Positions 8,862 through 22,649 of a DNA stretch of 64,000 bases are shown here, one piece after another; positions within the stretch are counted from its first letter, which is position 1, and each line of letters opens with the position of its first letter. Position numbers and translations under genes: made by a program. Source of the stretch: Brenneria izbisi. Lineage in GTDB: Bacteria; Pseudomonadota; Gammaproteobacteria; Enterobacterales; Enterobacteriaceae. The notes below the pieces were generated by a model. The model was not told the origin of the DNA. It searched no databases and saw nothing but the letters and a program-made list of their open reading frames with translations. The stretch spans positions 215,040-279,039 of the forward strand of contig NZ_JAMPJU010000005.1 of the NCBI RefSeq assembly GCF_025840185.1, written 5' to 3'.

Positions 8862-9591
8862 CGCGTCGTTCCCAATGCCAGTCAAGACGTTCACCAGGGA
8901 TATGAAATGTCGGCTTCCTGGCCAGAAAGTCATGCAAAAACAGTAAGCTTTGCGGAACATTACCCGCGCCATGTTCAACCTGCGGCACCGATTTACAGAT
9001 AATACCTTGTCCTTTCCCCAGTAATACGGCAACCGCGTAAGGATAACGTGGCATTTGTGCCGGTATATGCGAGTAGTAAAAAGCAGGGATAGCGCCATCA
9101 AAATCAACCAGCAGAATATTCCGGTGACCCGCAGTCTGTAATGATTTAGCCTCGATCAGTCCTTGCTGGAAAGAATCAGCCCCCGCAGCAACGGATGTTG
9201 ATACCAATGGCGCTCCCGCCGCGATAGTCAGGCTTCCTACCGCGGCATTATGCACTGACATGGCAAAATCAGTAGGCGAGATATCTTCATTGTTTGACAG
9301 CGCTTTCAAAATAATTAGATTACGTTCCAGCTCGCCATGACGAGAAGTAAAGACAATTGCATCAACCGTCTGACGACGAAGTATCGCCAGGCCGCAATCT
9401 ACCGCCAGGCGACTTCCATGATTCAAACGACGCGCCATCATCATCGGCAAGTGCCGACACTTTTCCAGCGGCTGCTCCGAATCAATTACCGTTGGTCGTC
9501 CGGCCCAAAGCCGCCAATCCTCAACATTGCTGATACCTGGTGCGCTAGCCTGCCAGTCAAGAATTGAAAACGCTAAATTCATACCTGTCAT
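8854..9591 (-). CDS. apeC: beta-ketoacyl synthase-like chain-length factor
   Basis: At 245 aa this is about half the length of a full ketosynthase. It keeps the N-terminal thiolase-fold features: M-S-V-H-N-A-A-V-G-S-L in the region where an active KS would carry its catalytic Cys segment, and T-S-V-A-A-G-A-D-S-F-Q-Q-G. No Cys is seen at the nucleophile position, so it is probably an inactive partner that forms a KS-chain-length-factor heterodimer, as described for ApeC with ApeO. The partner ketosynthase would be outside the window. Starts at 9591 and 9582 are both possible. Confidence 0.78.
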   Translation of the reverse strand: MTGMNLAFSILDWQASAPGISNVEDWRLWAGRPTVIDSEQPLEKCRHLPMMMARRLNHGSRLAVDCGLAILRRQTVDAIVFTSRHGELERNLIILKALSNNEDISPTDFAMSVHNAAVGSLTIAAGAPLVSTSVAAGADSFQQGLIEAKSLQTAGHRNILLVDFDGAIPAFYYSHIPAQMPRYPYAVAVLLGKGQGIICKSVPQVEHGAGNVPQSLLFLHDFLARKPTFHIPGERLDWHWERRDV

Positions 9592-9659
9592 CTTATTCCG
9601 ATGCTACCTACGCCAGAAACACACATACCATCTTGAGACTGCTTTATGCATCTCGTTTA

Positions 9660-10733
9660 TCATTGCTTTTTACAAACAAGCAGCGTGTGGCCGATACCAA
9701 TATTGTCAACCTGATGTTCTACGATAAACCCGGCTTCACCCAGTAAGGGTAAAAATCGTTTGGCCGCATAAAAACGGCTGGTACCATTAGCAAGACAGGT
9801 GAAATAGAGCGAAGAAACATTGAGGCTGAACGCGCCCGCCTCCCACTGCTGACGATCCCAAAAAATTTCTAAAATACAGACTCGCGCCTCAGCCTTCATT
9901 GAACCCGCAATTTTTCGCAGAATCGCGACTATCTGTTCTTCGCTGAAACAGTCAAGAAACTGGCTCATCCACCAGATATCCGCTTCCCCTGGTAATAGAC
10001 AATCCGAGAGCATATCGACAGCAGTCCCTTGAATACGATCAGATTTGCCTGCTTCTGCAATATTTGCCGCTGCCAGCGTAATTTGCTCCGGTAGATCCAG
10101 AATTGTAACCTTCACATCTCGATCATAGTCATAGCAACGCATTGCCCACTTACCGGTATTTCCGCCCACATCATATAAATGCTTTGGTTTTAACTGAAAT
10201 ACATGCGGCAACACAGCATCAAATGCCGCGTCAGAATAAAAGTGATCGAAAGCAAACCAGCTATCTTTTGCCTGCTGTGGTAATTGACTTAAGGCCGGAT
10301 ATATTGTTGGCCACTCGCCAAAAACCTTTAACCCCGCCGGCTCATTTTTTGATAAAGCTTCATCAAGATAAAACATGCCTTGATAGCAAACATCCTGGGT
10401 GAAATCCATATTTACGCGGGTCATGCGATCGTGAAGCAGATAGTGGCCTATTTTTGCCAGAAAATAGACCTCATCGCACTGGGTGATAATACGTCCACTA
10501 AGACCAACATCCAGTAACAGTTCGACGGCATAGCGGTTTAATGAAGTGATAGTGATAATATCGCCGAGGTTCGCTCCCTGGCGACCGCGCTTATCGAGAA
10601 ACGCCAGAATACCGTGATTGCATAGATTAATTGCAGCCTGAAACAACATCGGCGCAAAAGCGATACGTTGAGCTTCGGTAATAGCATCAAGCGCACTGAC
10701 ATTATCTTTTTCATATCCGTAAGGCACGATCAT
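9660..10733 (-). CDS. apeB: SAM-dependent O-methyltransferase of the APE locus
   Basis: The 357-aa protein has a plant/bacterial O-methyltransferase layout. An N-terminal helical dimerisation/winged domain (about 1-150) precedes a Rossmann SAM domain beginning with Y-D-V-G-G-N-T-G-K-W (about 180), then the DLPEQ segment and W-W-M-S-Q-F-L-D-C-F. It likely methylates the phenolic head group or an intermediate of the aryl polyene. The start at 10733 follows a hairpin, and the in-frame extension upstream (to 10781) runs through that hairpin, so it was rejected. A 68-bp gap separates it from the next gene. Confidence 0.8.
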   Translation of the reverse strand: MIVPYGYEKDNVSALDAITEAQRIAFAPMLFQAAINLCNHGILAFLDKRGRQGANLGDIITITSLNRYAVELLLDVGLSGRIITQCDEVYFLAKIGHYLLHDRMTRVNMDFTQDVCYQGMFYLDEALSKNEPAGLKVFGEWPTIYPALSQLPQQAKDSWFAFDHFYSDAAFDAVLPHVFQLKPKHLYDVGGNTGKWAMRCYDYDRDVKVTILDLPEQITLAAANIAEAGKSDRIQGTAVDMLSDCLLPGEADIWWMSQFLDCFSEEQIVAILRKIAGSMKAEARVCILEIFWDRQQWEAGAFSLNVSSLYFTCLANGTSRFYAAKRFLPLLGEAGFIVEHQVDNIGIGHTLLVCKKQ

Positions 10734-10773
10734 TTCCCTTAAAAAAGCGAATATCACGAAATAAAAAAATAAG

Positions 10774-10799
10774 AGGGCCAAATAAAAATATCCGGCCCT
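10774..10799 (-). terminator. terminator-like hairpin between lipoprotein and methyltransferase genes
   Basis: On the minus strand AGGGCC and GGCCCT pair around a 14-nt AT-rich loop and are followed by a T-rich run (CTTATTTTTTTATT). This resembles an intrinsic terminator or attenuator. If active, the lipoprotein gene would be transcribed in excess of the enzymes downstream, or the enzymes would need their own start. Confidence 0.6.
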
Positions 10800-10804
10800 T
10801 AAAA

Positions 10805-11191
10805 TTATTTAATTTGTTGGCCTGCGAGTTTTAATTGAATTTCTCGGTCCAGATTGTTTACCCAGCGATTATAATTACGATGAATTTTTCCATCACCTGC
10901 CAGCAGATTCTGACTACTGACATAATTGATCGAATAGCTGGTTTGTGAATAGTTAATACGGATATCCGCCACGTGACCACGCTGATCAAGGCGTGCATTG
11001 ATGACGCCAGGAGAAACCGGGGTCATCACCCACTCACGCTCCAGACCAGCTTGAAGAATAGCCTTTTTCACCTGATCAGCCGTGTATTGTGCTGCAATTG
11101 TTTTAGTCACATTGGCTACTGGGGCCGTGCGAGCACAACCAGAAAGAGCCAAAACACATGCCAACCCTAAGAAAATAAAAAGTTTTTTCAT
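10805..11191 (-). CDS. apeA: small lipoprotein at the head of the APE locus
   Basis: The 128-aa exported lipoprotein has signal sequence MKKLFIFLGLACVLAL and lipobox L-S-G-C (Cys19). The mature part has no catalytic motif that I recognise. It is the first gene in the transcription direction, separated from glmS by about 290 bp and from the methyltransferase gene by a terminator-like hairpin. Gene order in known aryl polyene loci suggests it is the first locus member; without a database search it could also be an unrelated envelope lipoprotein. Confidence 0.6.
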   Translation of the reverse strand: MKKLFIFLGLACVLALSGCARTAPVANVTKTIAAQYTADQVKKAILQAGLEREWVMTPVSPGVINARLDQRGHVADIRINYSQTSYSINYVSSQNLLAGDGKIHRNYNRWVNNLDREIQLKLAGQQIK

Positions 11192-11280
11192 AAAATCCCT
11201 GTCAATAAACTCTACATTTAAACTGCGATAAAGCAGCAGCGTCTGATGCGAAGCATAAGAATTAGCGCATCATTTAAACT

Positions 11281-11310
11281 ATTTTACACAAAATAATTAT
11301 CCGTTGACAA
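11281..11310 (-). promoter_or_regulatory. putative promoter for the APE locus
   Basis: Reading the minus strand, TTGTCA (11305-11310) and TAAAAT (11281-11286) are spaced by 18 bp, about 90 bp ahead of the lipoprotein ATG. It is the best sigma-70-like match in the AT-rich gap between glmS and the lipoprotein gene. Confidence 0.45.
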
Positions 11311-11412
11311 AAAAAACATCGCTGCATGTTTTCAAGTCAAAAGGAAGGGAAAAATAGCAAAAGGAGGGATGTAATAACCAGAATGTATTCCCAGTAAAGC
11401 GGAATGACAAAA

Positions 11413-11459
11413 AATCCGCCTTATGGAAATGCTTAGAAAAAGTCACCACAAGACGGATT
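11413..11459 (-). terminator. intrinsic terminator after glmS
   Basis: Minus-strand arms AATCCGTCTT and AAGGCGGATT (one G-T pair) enclose a 27-nt loop and are followed by TTTTTTG. It ends the glmS transcript and separates it from the APE promoter. Confidence 0.6.
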
Positions 11460-11483
11460 GAAGCTTAAAAAGCGGCCATGAAA

Positions 11484-13316
11484 TTACTCAACCGTCACCG
11501 ACTTCGCCAGGTTACGCGGCTGATCGACGTCCGTACCTTTGATCAGCGCCACATGGTAAGCCAGCAACTGTAGCGGCACGGTGTAGAAAATCGGCGCAAT
11601 CACCTCTTCAATGTGCGGCAGGGGAATAATCTTCATATTCTCGCTACTGGTGAAACCCGCATCTTCGTCGGCAAACACATAGAGTTCGCCGCCGCGCGCC
11701 CGAACTTCTTCAATATTGGATTTTAGCTTTTCCAGCAACTCATTGTTGGGCGCCACCACCACTACCGGCATATCCGCATCAATCAACGCCAACGGACCGT
11801 GCTTCAGTTCACCCGCAGCATAGGCCTCCGCATGGATATAGGAGATTTCTTTCAGCTTCAACGCGCCTTCCATTGCAATAGGATACTGATCGCCACGCCC
11901 CAGGAACAGCGCATGATGCTTATCAGAGAAACCTTCAGCCAGCGACTCGATGAGCTTATCCTGCGACAGCATTTGCTCGATTCGGGCAGGCAGCGCCTGC
12001 AAACCGTGTACGATATCCTGCTCAGTCTTTGCATCCATACCACGCAGACGGCCAATACGCGCCACCAGCATCAGCAGAACGGTGAGTTGCGTCGTGAAGG
12101 CTTTAGTGGAGGCCACGCCGATTTCCACACCGGCTTTGGTCATCAGCGACAGATCGGATTCACGCACCAGCGAGGAGCCGGCAACATTACAAATAGCCAG
12201 TGAGCCCAGATATCCCAGTTCCTTGGATAAACGCAGCGCAGCCAGCGTATCCGCTGTTTCACCGGACTGAGACAGGGTAATCATCAGGCTGTTTTGTCGT
12301 ACCGCTGGTTGGCGATAGCGAAATTCGGAGGCGATTTCCACATCACACGGCACGCCCGCTAGCGCTTCAAACCAATAACGGGCCACCATACCGGAATTGT
12401 AAGACGTACCGCAGGCGATAATCTGAACATGCTGCACATTCGCCAATAGCTGATCCGCGTGCGGGCCTAATTCAGAAAGATTGATCTCGCCGTGGCTGAA
12501 ACGCCCTTCAAGGGTGTTTTTGATGGCCATCGGCTGCTCGTAGATCTCTTTCTGCATATAATGACGGTAAGCCCCTTTGTCACCGGCATCGTAATTGACT
12601 TTCGATTCAATTTCTTCGCGCACGGCAAGCTGGCCGGATTTATCAAATACGCGAACGTCACGACGTGTGATTTCCGCCACGTCGCCCTCTTCCAGAAACA
12701 TAAAACGGCGGGTAACCGGCAACAGCGCCAGTTGGTCGGAAGCAATAAAGTTTTCCCCCATGCCGCGACCGATAACCAGCGGACTACCGGAACGCGCGGC
12801 AACCAGTACGCCTGGATCACGGCTATCCAACACCACCATACCGTACGCGCCGCGCAATTGAGGGATCACGCGTTTAACCACCTCGACCAGTGAATCACCA
12901 CTCTGCTTTTGTTCAAAATGAACCAGATGGGCAACAACTTCGGTATCCGTTTCCGACACAAAGCGGTAACCGCGTTCTATCATCAGTTCACGCAACGGTT
13001 CGTGGTTTTCGATAATCCCGTTATGAACGATGATAATGTTTTCAGAAACATGAGGATGCGCATTGACCTCTGAAGGTTCGCCGTGCGTTGCCCAACGGGT
13101 ATGGGCAATCCCGGTGCCGCCATTCAGCGCATGTTCTTCAGCGGCCTGAGCCAGAATCTGAACCTTTCCCAAACGCCGTAAGCGGGAAACCTGCCCTTCA
13201 CTGTCCACCACCGCCAGCCCCGCTGAATCATAACCACGATATTCAAGGCGACGTAAACCTTCCAACAAAATTTCTGCGATATCACGTTGCGCGACTGCGC
13301 CTACAATTCCACACAT
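11484..13316 (-). CDS. glmS: glutamine-fructose-6-phosphate aminotransferase
   Basis: The 610-aa enzyme makes glucosamine-6-phosphate from fructose-6-phosphate and glutamine, the entry to peptidoglycan and LPS amino sugars. It starts MCGIVGA, which exposes the Cys nucleophile after Met removal. A glutaminase domain (about 1-240) precedes two SIS isomerase domains. The start at 13316 has a good ribosome site (AGGAAT). An upstream in-frame extension to 13469 is not credible. The intact C-terminus (ending AKSVTVE) is the conserved Tn7 target region; no Tn7 end was seen beside it. Confidence 0.98.
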   Translation of the reverse strand: MCGIVGAVAQRDIAEILLEGLRRLEYRGYDSAGLAVVDSEGQVSRLRRLGKVQILAQAAEEHALNGGTGIAHTRWATHGEPSEVNAHPHVSENIIIVHNGIIENHEPLRELMIERGYRFVSETDTEVVAHLVHFEQKQSGDSLVEVVKRVIPQLRGAYGMVVLDSRDPGVLVAARSGSPLVIGRGMGENFIASDQLALLPVTRRFMFLEEGDVAEITRRDVRVFDKSGQLAVREEIESKVNYDAGDKGAYRHYMQKEIYEQPMAIKNTLEGRFSHGEINLSELGPHADQLLANVQHVQIIACGTSYNSGMVARYWFEALAGVPCDVEIASEFRYRQPAVRQNSLMITLSQSGETADTLAALRLSKELGYLGSLAICNVAGSSLVRESDLSLMTKAGVEIGVASTKAFTTQLTVLLMLVARIGRLRGMDAKTEQDIVHGLQALPARIEQMLSQDKLIESLAEGFSDKHHALFLGRGDQYPIAMEGALKLKEISYIHAEAYAAGELKHGPLALIDADMPVVVVAPNNELLEKLKSNIEEVRARGGELYVFADEDAGFTSSENMKIIPLPHIEEVIAPIFYTVPLQLLAYHVALIKGTDVDQPRNLAKSVTVE

Positions 13317-13472
13317 CGATTGTATTCCTATAAAAGTGACATATTGTGTCACCAGAGATGTCTTAGACCTGATTGTCCCGGTTTTTCCGGGTTCCCCGAG
13401 CCTTGTAGAGAGTTGGGGGTTATTATGTTTTGCCGTGCGCTTTTGACCAATCATCAAAACACAGAGCAAAAC

Positions 13473-13495
13473 AGCCTCCGCCGTCGGCGAAGGCT
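13473..13495 (-). terminator. strong hairpin between glmU and glmS
   Basis: Minus-strand AGCCTTCGCC and GGCGGAGGCT pair over 10 bp (one G-T) with a 3-nt loop, followed by a short GTTTTG. It sits 10 bp after the glmU stop. In E. coli glmUS mRNA is processed between the genes and glmS is controlled by sRNA; this stem may be a partial terminator or a processing barrier. Confidence 0.55.
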
Positions 13496-13504
13496 AAAAC
13501 CCGA

Positions 13505-14875
13505 TTATTTCTTCTTCACTGGCCGCCGCCAGCCCGCTTTTTGATTCTGCTCTTTACGGTTATAGACCAGTTCCGCGCCATTTACATCTTTCATCACCGT
13601 CGTGCCTGCGGCGATAGTAGCGCCTGCCGCAACCGTAACCGGCGCCACCAGTTGTGTATCGGAGCCCACAAACACATCGTCGCCAATCACGGTTTTATGT
13701 TTGTTGGCGCCATCATAGTTACAGGTAATGGTTCCCGCGCCGATATTCACACCGGCGCCAATCTCCGCATCGCCCAGATAGCTGAGGTGGCCTGCTTTTG
13801 AACCCTTGCCCAGACGCACCTTTTTCAGTTCCACGAAATTGCCGACATGCGCGCCTTGCGCCAGTTCAGCCCCCGGACGCAGACGAGCGAATGGCCCCAC
13901 CGTACAGTCAGCCTCCAACACCGCGTCTTCCAGTACTGAGTATGGGCTGATTTCGCAATCATCACCAATAATCGAGTTCCTGATGACGCAGCCCGCGCCG
14001 ATTTTAACCCGGTCGCCAAGCTGAACATGACCTTCCATCACCACATTGACGTCAATGATAACATCACGGCCATAGGTCAATTCACCACGCAGATCAAAAC
14101 GATGCGGATCAAGCAGCATAACCCCCGCCAACAGGAGTTGCTGCGCCTGTTCAAGTTGATAAACACACTCAAGCGCCGACAACTGCAAGCGATTATTCAC
14201 CCCTTCAACTTCACTTAAACGATCGGGATGTACCGTTTCAATCCTGTTGCCTTCTGCGGCGGCTAGGGCAATGATATCGGTAATGTAAAACTCACCTTGC
14301 GCATTATCGTTATTCAATCGGCTTAACCAGCGCTTCAAATCTTTGCCGTTGGCGACCAGAATGCCGGTATTGATTTCATTAATCCGGCGCTGCTCTTCGT
14401 TGGCGTCTTTATGTTCAATAATCCCCACCACCGCACCGTTATCACGCACAATACGGCCATAACCCGCGGGATCATCCAGCTTCACCGTCAGTAAGCCAAT
14501 TCCCCCTTGCGGTTTTGCCTGCAATAAACGGCTCAGCGTTGATGGAGAAATCAGCGGCACATCGCCGTATAGCATCAGAATATCTTCATCGTCGGCAAAA
14601 TAGGGCGCGGCCTGTTGCATAGCATGCCCCGTCCCCAACTGCTCTGCCTGCAATACCCAGTTCAATGCCGGATCGCACAGTTCACGCTTCAACAAATCGC
14701 CGCCGTGCCCATAAACCATATGAACATGCTGTGCGCCGGTTGTCATCGCGGCGTCAATTACATGCTGCACCATCGGTTTACCCGCTAACGGGTGCAAAAC
14801 TTTGGGAAGATCGGAATACATGCGGGTTCCTTTACCAGCGGCAAGGATAACCACACTCATAGCGCTATTCGACAT
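13505..14875 (-). CDS. glmU: bifunctional GlcN-1-P acetyltransferase / GlcNAc-1-P uridyltransferase
   Basis: The 456-aa enzyme performs the last two steps to UDP-GlcNAc. The N-terminal pyrophosphorylase domain has the signature L-A-A-G-K-G-T-R-M. The C-terminal half is a left-handed beta helix with hexapeptide repeats carrying the acetyltransferase site. With the ATG at 14875 (MSNSAMSVV) the length equals the usual 456 aa; an ATG at 14881 is also possible. It lies upstream of glmS in the same direction, separated by a hairpin. Confidence 0.98.
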   Translation of the reverse strand: MSNSAMSVVILAAGKGTRMYSDLPKVLHPLAGKPMVQHVIDAAMTTGAQHVHMVYGHGGDLLKRELCDPALNWVLQAEQLGTGHAMQQAAPYFADDEDILMLYGDVPLISPSTLSRLLQAKPQGGIGLLTVKLDDPAGYGRIVRDNGAVVGIIEHKDANEEQRRINEINTGILVANGKDLKRWLSRLNNDNAQGEFYITDIIALAAAEGNRIETVHPDRLSEVEGVNNRLQLSALECVYQLEQAQQLLLAGVMLLDPHRFDLRGELTYGRDVIIDVNVVMEGHVQLGDRVKIGAGCVIRNSIIGDDCEISPYSVLEDAVLEADCTVGPFARLRPGAELAQGAHVGNFVELKKVRLGKGSKAGHLSYLGDAEIGAGVNIGAGTITCNYDGANKHKTVIGDDVFVGSDTQLVAPVTVAAGATIAAGTTVMKDVNGAELVYNRKEQNQKAGWRRPVKKK

Positions 14876-15083
14876 AAGCATCCTGAAAAAACGGGTTGGC
14901 AGATAATCAAAAGAGGTGAACAAAACAACAATCTGAGTGTACCGAAACTTGTCCTGAAAGCAGACAGTTTTTCATGGTTTTTTTCTGAAAGATATGCTTA
15001 AAAATAGCGGGATAAAATGGCTGGCTCCCTCCAACAAACTGAACATAAATGTTGCAGTCAGAATTGCTTGCGCATTAACGCAA

Positions 15084-15115
15084 AAAGGCCAGTCGGCATT
15101 ACCCCACTGGCCTTT
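15084..15115 (-). terminator. intrinsic terminator of the atp operon
   Basis: A 10-bp stem of AAAGGCCAGT with ACTGGCCTTT encloses a 12-nt loop and is followed on the minus strand by a T run, 22 bp after atpC. Its A/T-flanked symmetry would also allow termination in the other direction. Confidence 0.85.
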
Positions 15116-15136
15116 ATTTCATAACATGCTTATCTG

Positions 15137-15559
15137 TTACATCGCTTTTCTGGTCAGTTCGATAACGCGCAGTTTGGCAATCGCTTTAGTCAGCTCAGCG
15201 GACGCCTGAGCATAATCCACATCGCCATGCGAACTACGAATATGCTCTTCTGCCTTGCGTTTCGCTTCCAGCGCACGCGCTTCATCCAGATCCTGCCCAC
15301 GGATGGCGGTATCTGACAGTACGGTCACCATATTCGGCTGCACTTCAAGAACGCCGCCGGAAAGGTAGATATACTCTTCTTCACCGTGCTGTTTAACGAT
15401 ACGAACCATACCGGGCTTAATGGCAGTGAGCAGAGGGGCATGTCCCGGATAAATACCCAGTTCGCCTTCGCTCCCCGTCACCTGGATTTTCTGCACCAGA
15501 CCGGAGAACATTTGCTGTTCCGCACTAACGACATCCAGATGGTAAGTCATAGCAGCCAT
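15137..15559 (-). CDS. atpC: F1Fo ATP synthase epsilon subunit
   Basis: The 140-aa central-stalk subunit has an N-terminal beta-sandwich starting [15 protein letters not shown] and a C-terminal helical hairpin that can inhibit ATP hydrolysis. It is the last gene of the ATP synthase operon, 19 bp after atpD. The length and sequence are typical of enterobacteria; the start MAAMTYH is one residue longer than in E. coli. Confidence 0.97.
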   Translation of the reverse strand: MAAMTYHLDVVSAEQQMFSGLVQKIQVTGSEGELGIYPGHAPLLTAIKPGMVRIVKQHGEEEYIYLSGGVLEVQPNMVTVLSDTAIRGQDLDEARALEAKRKAEEHIRSSHGDVDYAQASAELTKAIAKLRVIELTRKAM

Positions 15560-15578
15560 ATCACCCTCCTACAAGGCG

Positions 15579-17872
<2,294 letters not shown>

Positions 17873-17925
17873 CTTTTGCTTCTCCTCAATGCCTTGCGGC
17901 CTGCTTTACAGCAGGCCACCGGGCC

Positions 17926-19467
17926 TTACCAGGACTGTGTTGCCTTAAAGGTATCGAGGATGGATTTGAATTTACCCTCGATCTCATCGTTATAAGCGCC
18001 AGTCTGGTCGATTTGTTGCAGAAGTTCGCCATGCTCACGGTCTGCATAAGCCAGCAGCGCCGCTTCAAAACCACCGACTTTCGCCAGTTCGACGTCTTCC
18101 AGATAACCTCGTTCCGCCGCAAACAGAACCAGAGACTGCTGCGCAACCGACATCGGCGCATACTGTTTCTGTTTCAGCAACTCGGTCACTTTCTGACCGT
18201 GGCTTAACTGTTTGCGCGTTGCATCATCAAGATCGGATGCAAACTGAGAAAACGCCGCCAGTTCACGATACTGCGCCAATGCGGTACGAATACCGCCGGA
18301 CAATTTTTTCATGATCTTGGTCTGTGCCGCGCCGCCCACACGGGATACGGAGATCCCTGGGTTAACCGCGGGACGGATACCAGCGTTAAACAGGTTGGAC
18401 TCCAGGAAGATCTGACCATCGGTAATGGAAATAACGTTGGTCGGAACGAACGCGGAAACATCGCCCGCCTGCGTTTCAATGATGGGCAGCGCAGTCAGTG
18501 AACCGGTTTTTCCTTTCACTTCACCCTTGGTGAATGCTTCAACGTATTCGACGTTTACACGCGCCGCACGTTCCAGCAAACGGGAGTGAAGATAGAAAAC
18601 ATCGCCCGGATAAGCTTCACGACCTGGCGGACGACGCAGCAACAGGGAAATCTGACGATATGCGACAGCCTGTTTGGACAGATCATCATAAATGATCAGC
18701 GCATCTTCACCACGGTCACGGAAGTACTCGCCCATCGCGCAACCGGCATACGGCGCCAGATATTGCAGCGCGGCGGATTCAGACGCGGTGGCAACCACCA
18801 CAATGGTATTTTCCAGCGCGCCATGCTCTTCCAGTTTACGCACCACGTTGGAAATGGTGGAGGCTTTCTGGCCGATAGCAACGTAGACGCACTTAATGCC
18901 GGAATCACGCTGGTTGATGATGGCGTCGATAGCCAATGCGGTTTTACCGGTTTGACGGTCGCCGATGATCAACTCACGCTGACCACGACCGATCGGGATC
19001 ATGGCATCGACGGACTTGTAACCCGTCTGCACCGGCTGATCGACAGATTGACGCTCGATAACGCCAGGGGCAATCGTTTCAACAGCGGAGAAACCATCGT
19101 GCTCCAGCGGGCCTTTACCATCAATCGGCGCGCCCAGCGTATTTACAACGCGTCCCAGCAGACCGCGACCAACCGGCACTTCAAGAATACGGCCAGTACA
19201 TTTTACCTTCATGCCTTCGGCCAGATCGGTATACGGCCCCATGACTACCGCACCCACAGAGTCACGCTCCAGGTTCAGTGCGATCGCATAACGGTTGCCA
19301 GGCAGAGAAATCATCTCACCCTGCATTACTTCGGCAAGACCGTGAACGCGGATGATCCCGTCGCTGACGGAAACAATAGTACCTTCATTGTGAGCTTCGC
19401 TCACTACATTGAACTGAGCAATGCGCTGCTTGATCAGTTCGCTGATTTCGGTGGAATTCAGTTGCAT
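17926..19467 (-). CDS. atpA: F1Fo ATP synthase alpha subunit
   Basis: The 513-aa non-catalytic nucleotide-binding subunit has Walker A G-D-R-Q-T-G-K-T near residue 170 and the conserved [10 protein letters not shown] segment. It alternates with beta in F1. It lies 12 bp after atpH. The 342-codon open frame on the opposite strand is a shadow of this gene. Confidence 0.98.
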   Translation of the reverse strand: MQLNSTEISELIKQRIAQFNVVSEAHNEGTIVSVSDGIIRVHGLAEVMQGEMISLPGNRYAIALNLERDSVGAVVMGPYTDLAEGMKVKCTGRILEVPVGRGLLGRVVNTLGAPIDGKGPLEHDGFSAVETIAPGVIERQSVDQPVQTGYKSVDAMIPIGRGQRELIIGDRQTGKTALAIDAIINQRDSGIKCVYVAIGQKASTISNVVRKLEEHGALENTIVVVATASESAALQYLAPYAGCAMGEYFRDRGEDALIIYDDLSKQAVAYRQISLLLRRPPGREAYPGDVFYLHSRLLERAARVNVEYVEAFTKGEVKGKTGSLTALPIIETQAGDVSAFVPTNVISITDGQIFLESNLFNAGIRPAVNPGISVSRVGGAAQTKIMKKLSGGIRTALAQYRELAAFSQFASDLDDATRKQLSHGQKVTELLKQKQYAPMSVAQQSLVLFAAERGYLEDVELAKVGGFEAALLAYADREHGELLQQIDQTGAYNDEIEGKFKSILDTFKATQSW

Positions 19468-19479
19468 GCTCCAGTCCCC

Positions 19480-20013
19480 TTAAGACTGCAAGACGTCTGC
19501 CAGACGTTCCAGACGACCGCGAATGCTGCCATCTATCACCATATCGCCCGCGCGAATAACCACGCCGGCCATGACAGACTTATCAATTTTGCAATTCAGC
19601 TTCACTTTGCGTGACAGACGTTGTTCCATTGCAGTCGCTATCTTCGATAGCTGCTGCTCACTCAACGTGCTGGCGGAAATGACATCGACATCAACCGTCG
19701 ATTCCTGTGCCGCCCGCAGTTGAATAAATTGTTCCAGTACTTCGGGAAGCACCAGTAAACGTCCGTTCTCGGCCATCACCTTAATCAGGTTCTGACCGGC
19801 TTCATCAAGTTGATCACCACAGACGGCAATGAACGTTTTGGCCAGTTCGAGCGGCGCTACCGCACCGGAAAGCAACTCGGCCATCTGCTCGTTGCGCGTT
19901 ACTTCAGCCGTAAACGCCAGCATGGTCTGCCAGCGATCAATCGCCTGGTTCTCAACCGCAAAGTCAAAAGCTGCTTTGGCGTAGGGGCGAGCTACCGTGA
20001 CAAATTCAGACAT
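19480..20013 (-). CDS. atpH: F1Fo ATP synthase delta subunit
   Basis: The 177-aa OSCP-type stator subunit joins the b dimer to the top of F1. It begins [19 protein letters not shown], the typical N-terminal helical domain, and ends with [11 protein letters not shown]. The length equals that of E. coli. It follows atpF by 14 bp. Confidence 0.97.
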   Translation of the reverse strand: MSEFVTVARPYAKAAFDFAVENQAIDRWQTMLAFTAEVTRNEQMAELLSGAVAPLELAKTFIAVCGDQLDEAGQNLIKVMAENGRLLVLPEVLEQFIQLRAAQESTVDVDVISASTLSEQQLSKIATAMEQRLSRKVKLNCKIDKSVMAGVVIRAGDMVIDGSIRGRLERLADVLQS

Positions 20014-20027
20014 CAGCCCCTCCCTCC

Positions 20028-20498
20028 TTACAGTTCAGCGACCAGTTTATCAACGATGTCGCTGTTGGCAGCTTCATCCACGGAACGTCCAATAATTTTC
20101 TCGGCACCGGCAATAGCCAACATGGCGACTTGCTTACGCAACTCTTCACGCGCACGTTTACGTTCGGCTTCAATTTCAGCCTGCGCTTGCGCCACAATCT
20201 TGTTACGTTCAGCTTCCGCTTCCGCTTTCGCTTCATCCAGGATCTGAGCACGGCGTTTGTTCGCCTGATCAATGATAACCTGTGCATCCGCTTTGGCTTT
20301 TTTCAGTTGGTCTGTCGCATTGGCCTGCGCTAAGTTCAAATCTTTTTTGGCACGTTCGGCAGAAGCCAGACCGTCAGCAATTTCTTTCTGACGCTTCTCG
20401 ATGGCAGCCATAATTGGCGGCCATACGTACTTCATGCAGAACCAGACAAACAGGACGAACGCAATGGCTTGGCCGAGGATTGTTGCATTAATATTCAC
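20028..20498 (-). CDS. atpF: F1Fo ATP synthase b subunit
   Basis: The 156-aa stator stalk has a single N-terminal membrane helix (about residues 5-25) followed by a long charged helix rich in Ala, Lys and Glu that dimerises. The length equals the E. coli protein. It lies 64 bp downstream of atpE. Confidence 0.97.
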   Translation of the reverse strand: MNINATILGQAIAFVLFVWFCMKYVWPPIMAAIEKRQKEIADGLASAERAKKDLNLAQANATDQLKKAKADAQVIIDQANKRRAQILDEAKAEAEAERNKIVAQAQAEIEAERKRAREELRKQVAMLAIAGAEKIIGRSVDEAANSDIVDKLVAEL

Positions 20499-20562
20499 AG
20501 CACAATGCCTCTTTCAAAGTTAAATAAGTTGATGTTTCAACCCCAGCAGAAAACATTTCCGC

Positions 20563-20836
<274 letters not shown>

Positions 20837-20851
20837 TGTGTTGAAAGAAAA

Positions 20852-22037
<1,186 letters not shown>

Positions 22038-22129
22038 GACGTTTGCTCTCTCCGTACCTTCCAGAGGTATGCTGAATGACGTATCAAACTGCCTTTACAC
22101 CACCGAGTCAAGCAGCAAAAAACGAGCAA

Positions 22130-22157
22130 ATTATACGGGTCATGCCTGCGAATTCAA
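22130..22157 (-). promoter_or_regulatory. atp operon promoter
   Basis: On the minus strand TTGAAT (22152-22157) and a perfect TATAAT (22130-22135) are 16 bp apart, about 95 bp ahead of atpI. The surrounding bases resemble the E. coli atpI promoter as I recall it. Confidence 0.75.
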
Positions 22158-22260
22158 TCGATAAGTAGCGAAAAGGTGAACAATTATTTAAATTTCTTTC
22201 TGAAGCCTTATTTTCACTAACTATCTTCTTCGTACCCGCATGGCTAACAGGCCCATAATA

Positions 22261-22276
22261 TGTGATTTAACTCACA
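22261..22276. promoter_or_regulatory. consensus CRP-type site upstream of atpI
   Basis: TGTGATTTAACTCACA is a perfect TGTGA-N6-TCACA dyad. Its centre is about 145 bp upstream of the likely atp transcription start, in the AT-rich gap between rsmG and atpI. Confidence 0.55.
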
Positions 22277-22493
22277 TAACAGCATGCCAAACTATTTATA
22301 ACCCAGCGCGTTTTTTCTTGTCTTTAGCAAAAAAAGTTATTTATCTTATTATTTTTCAATGAATTATAAAAAAACATAATAAAAACACCTGATAAACTGA
22401 GTTTCAACCTTCTATTGACATTATTGATATTATTTTTTTACTCAATTAACAAAAAAGCCCGGCTAATTTGGCAATGCTGATTTATTTTCGCCC

Positions 22494-22517
22494 GTTACTA
22501 TCAGTACGGATAGTAAC
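22494..22517. repeat. 9-bp inverted repeat in the rsmG-atpI gap
   Basis: GTTACTATC and GATAGTAAC form a perfect stem with a 6-nt loop (AGTACG). It is followed by CTTTTC on the plus strand but by no T run on the minus strand, so it is not a standard terminator for rsmG. The rest of the 612-bp gap (22038-22649) is AT-rich, and I see no gene in it. Confidence 0.5.
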
Positions 22518-22649
22518 CTTTTCGCCAGAAAAAATCCTGATATGTAAAAATCAGGTAAACGCTAATGCTCGATGCACTCATTTTTATTTCGTATATAAAT
22601 AAATGCGGATAAGACTCATTAGTTATAACTTTTTTGATAAAAAACAAAA

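Noticed and set aside
8862..9107. N-terminal extension of the acyltransferase gene
   Set aside because: It lies inside the ketosynthase-like gene; the ATG at 8861 gives the family length and an 8-bp overlap like other joints in the operon.
18586..19614. 342-codon open frame on the plus strand opposite atpA/atpH
   Set aside because: It is the mirror of highly conserved atpA; no ribosome site or recognisable motif, and His/Asn/Arg-rich composition is typical of an antisense shadow.
22494..22517. Inverted repeat as the rsmG terminator
   Set aside because: There is no T run on the minus strand after the stem and it lies about 130 bp past the stop codon.
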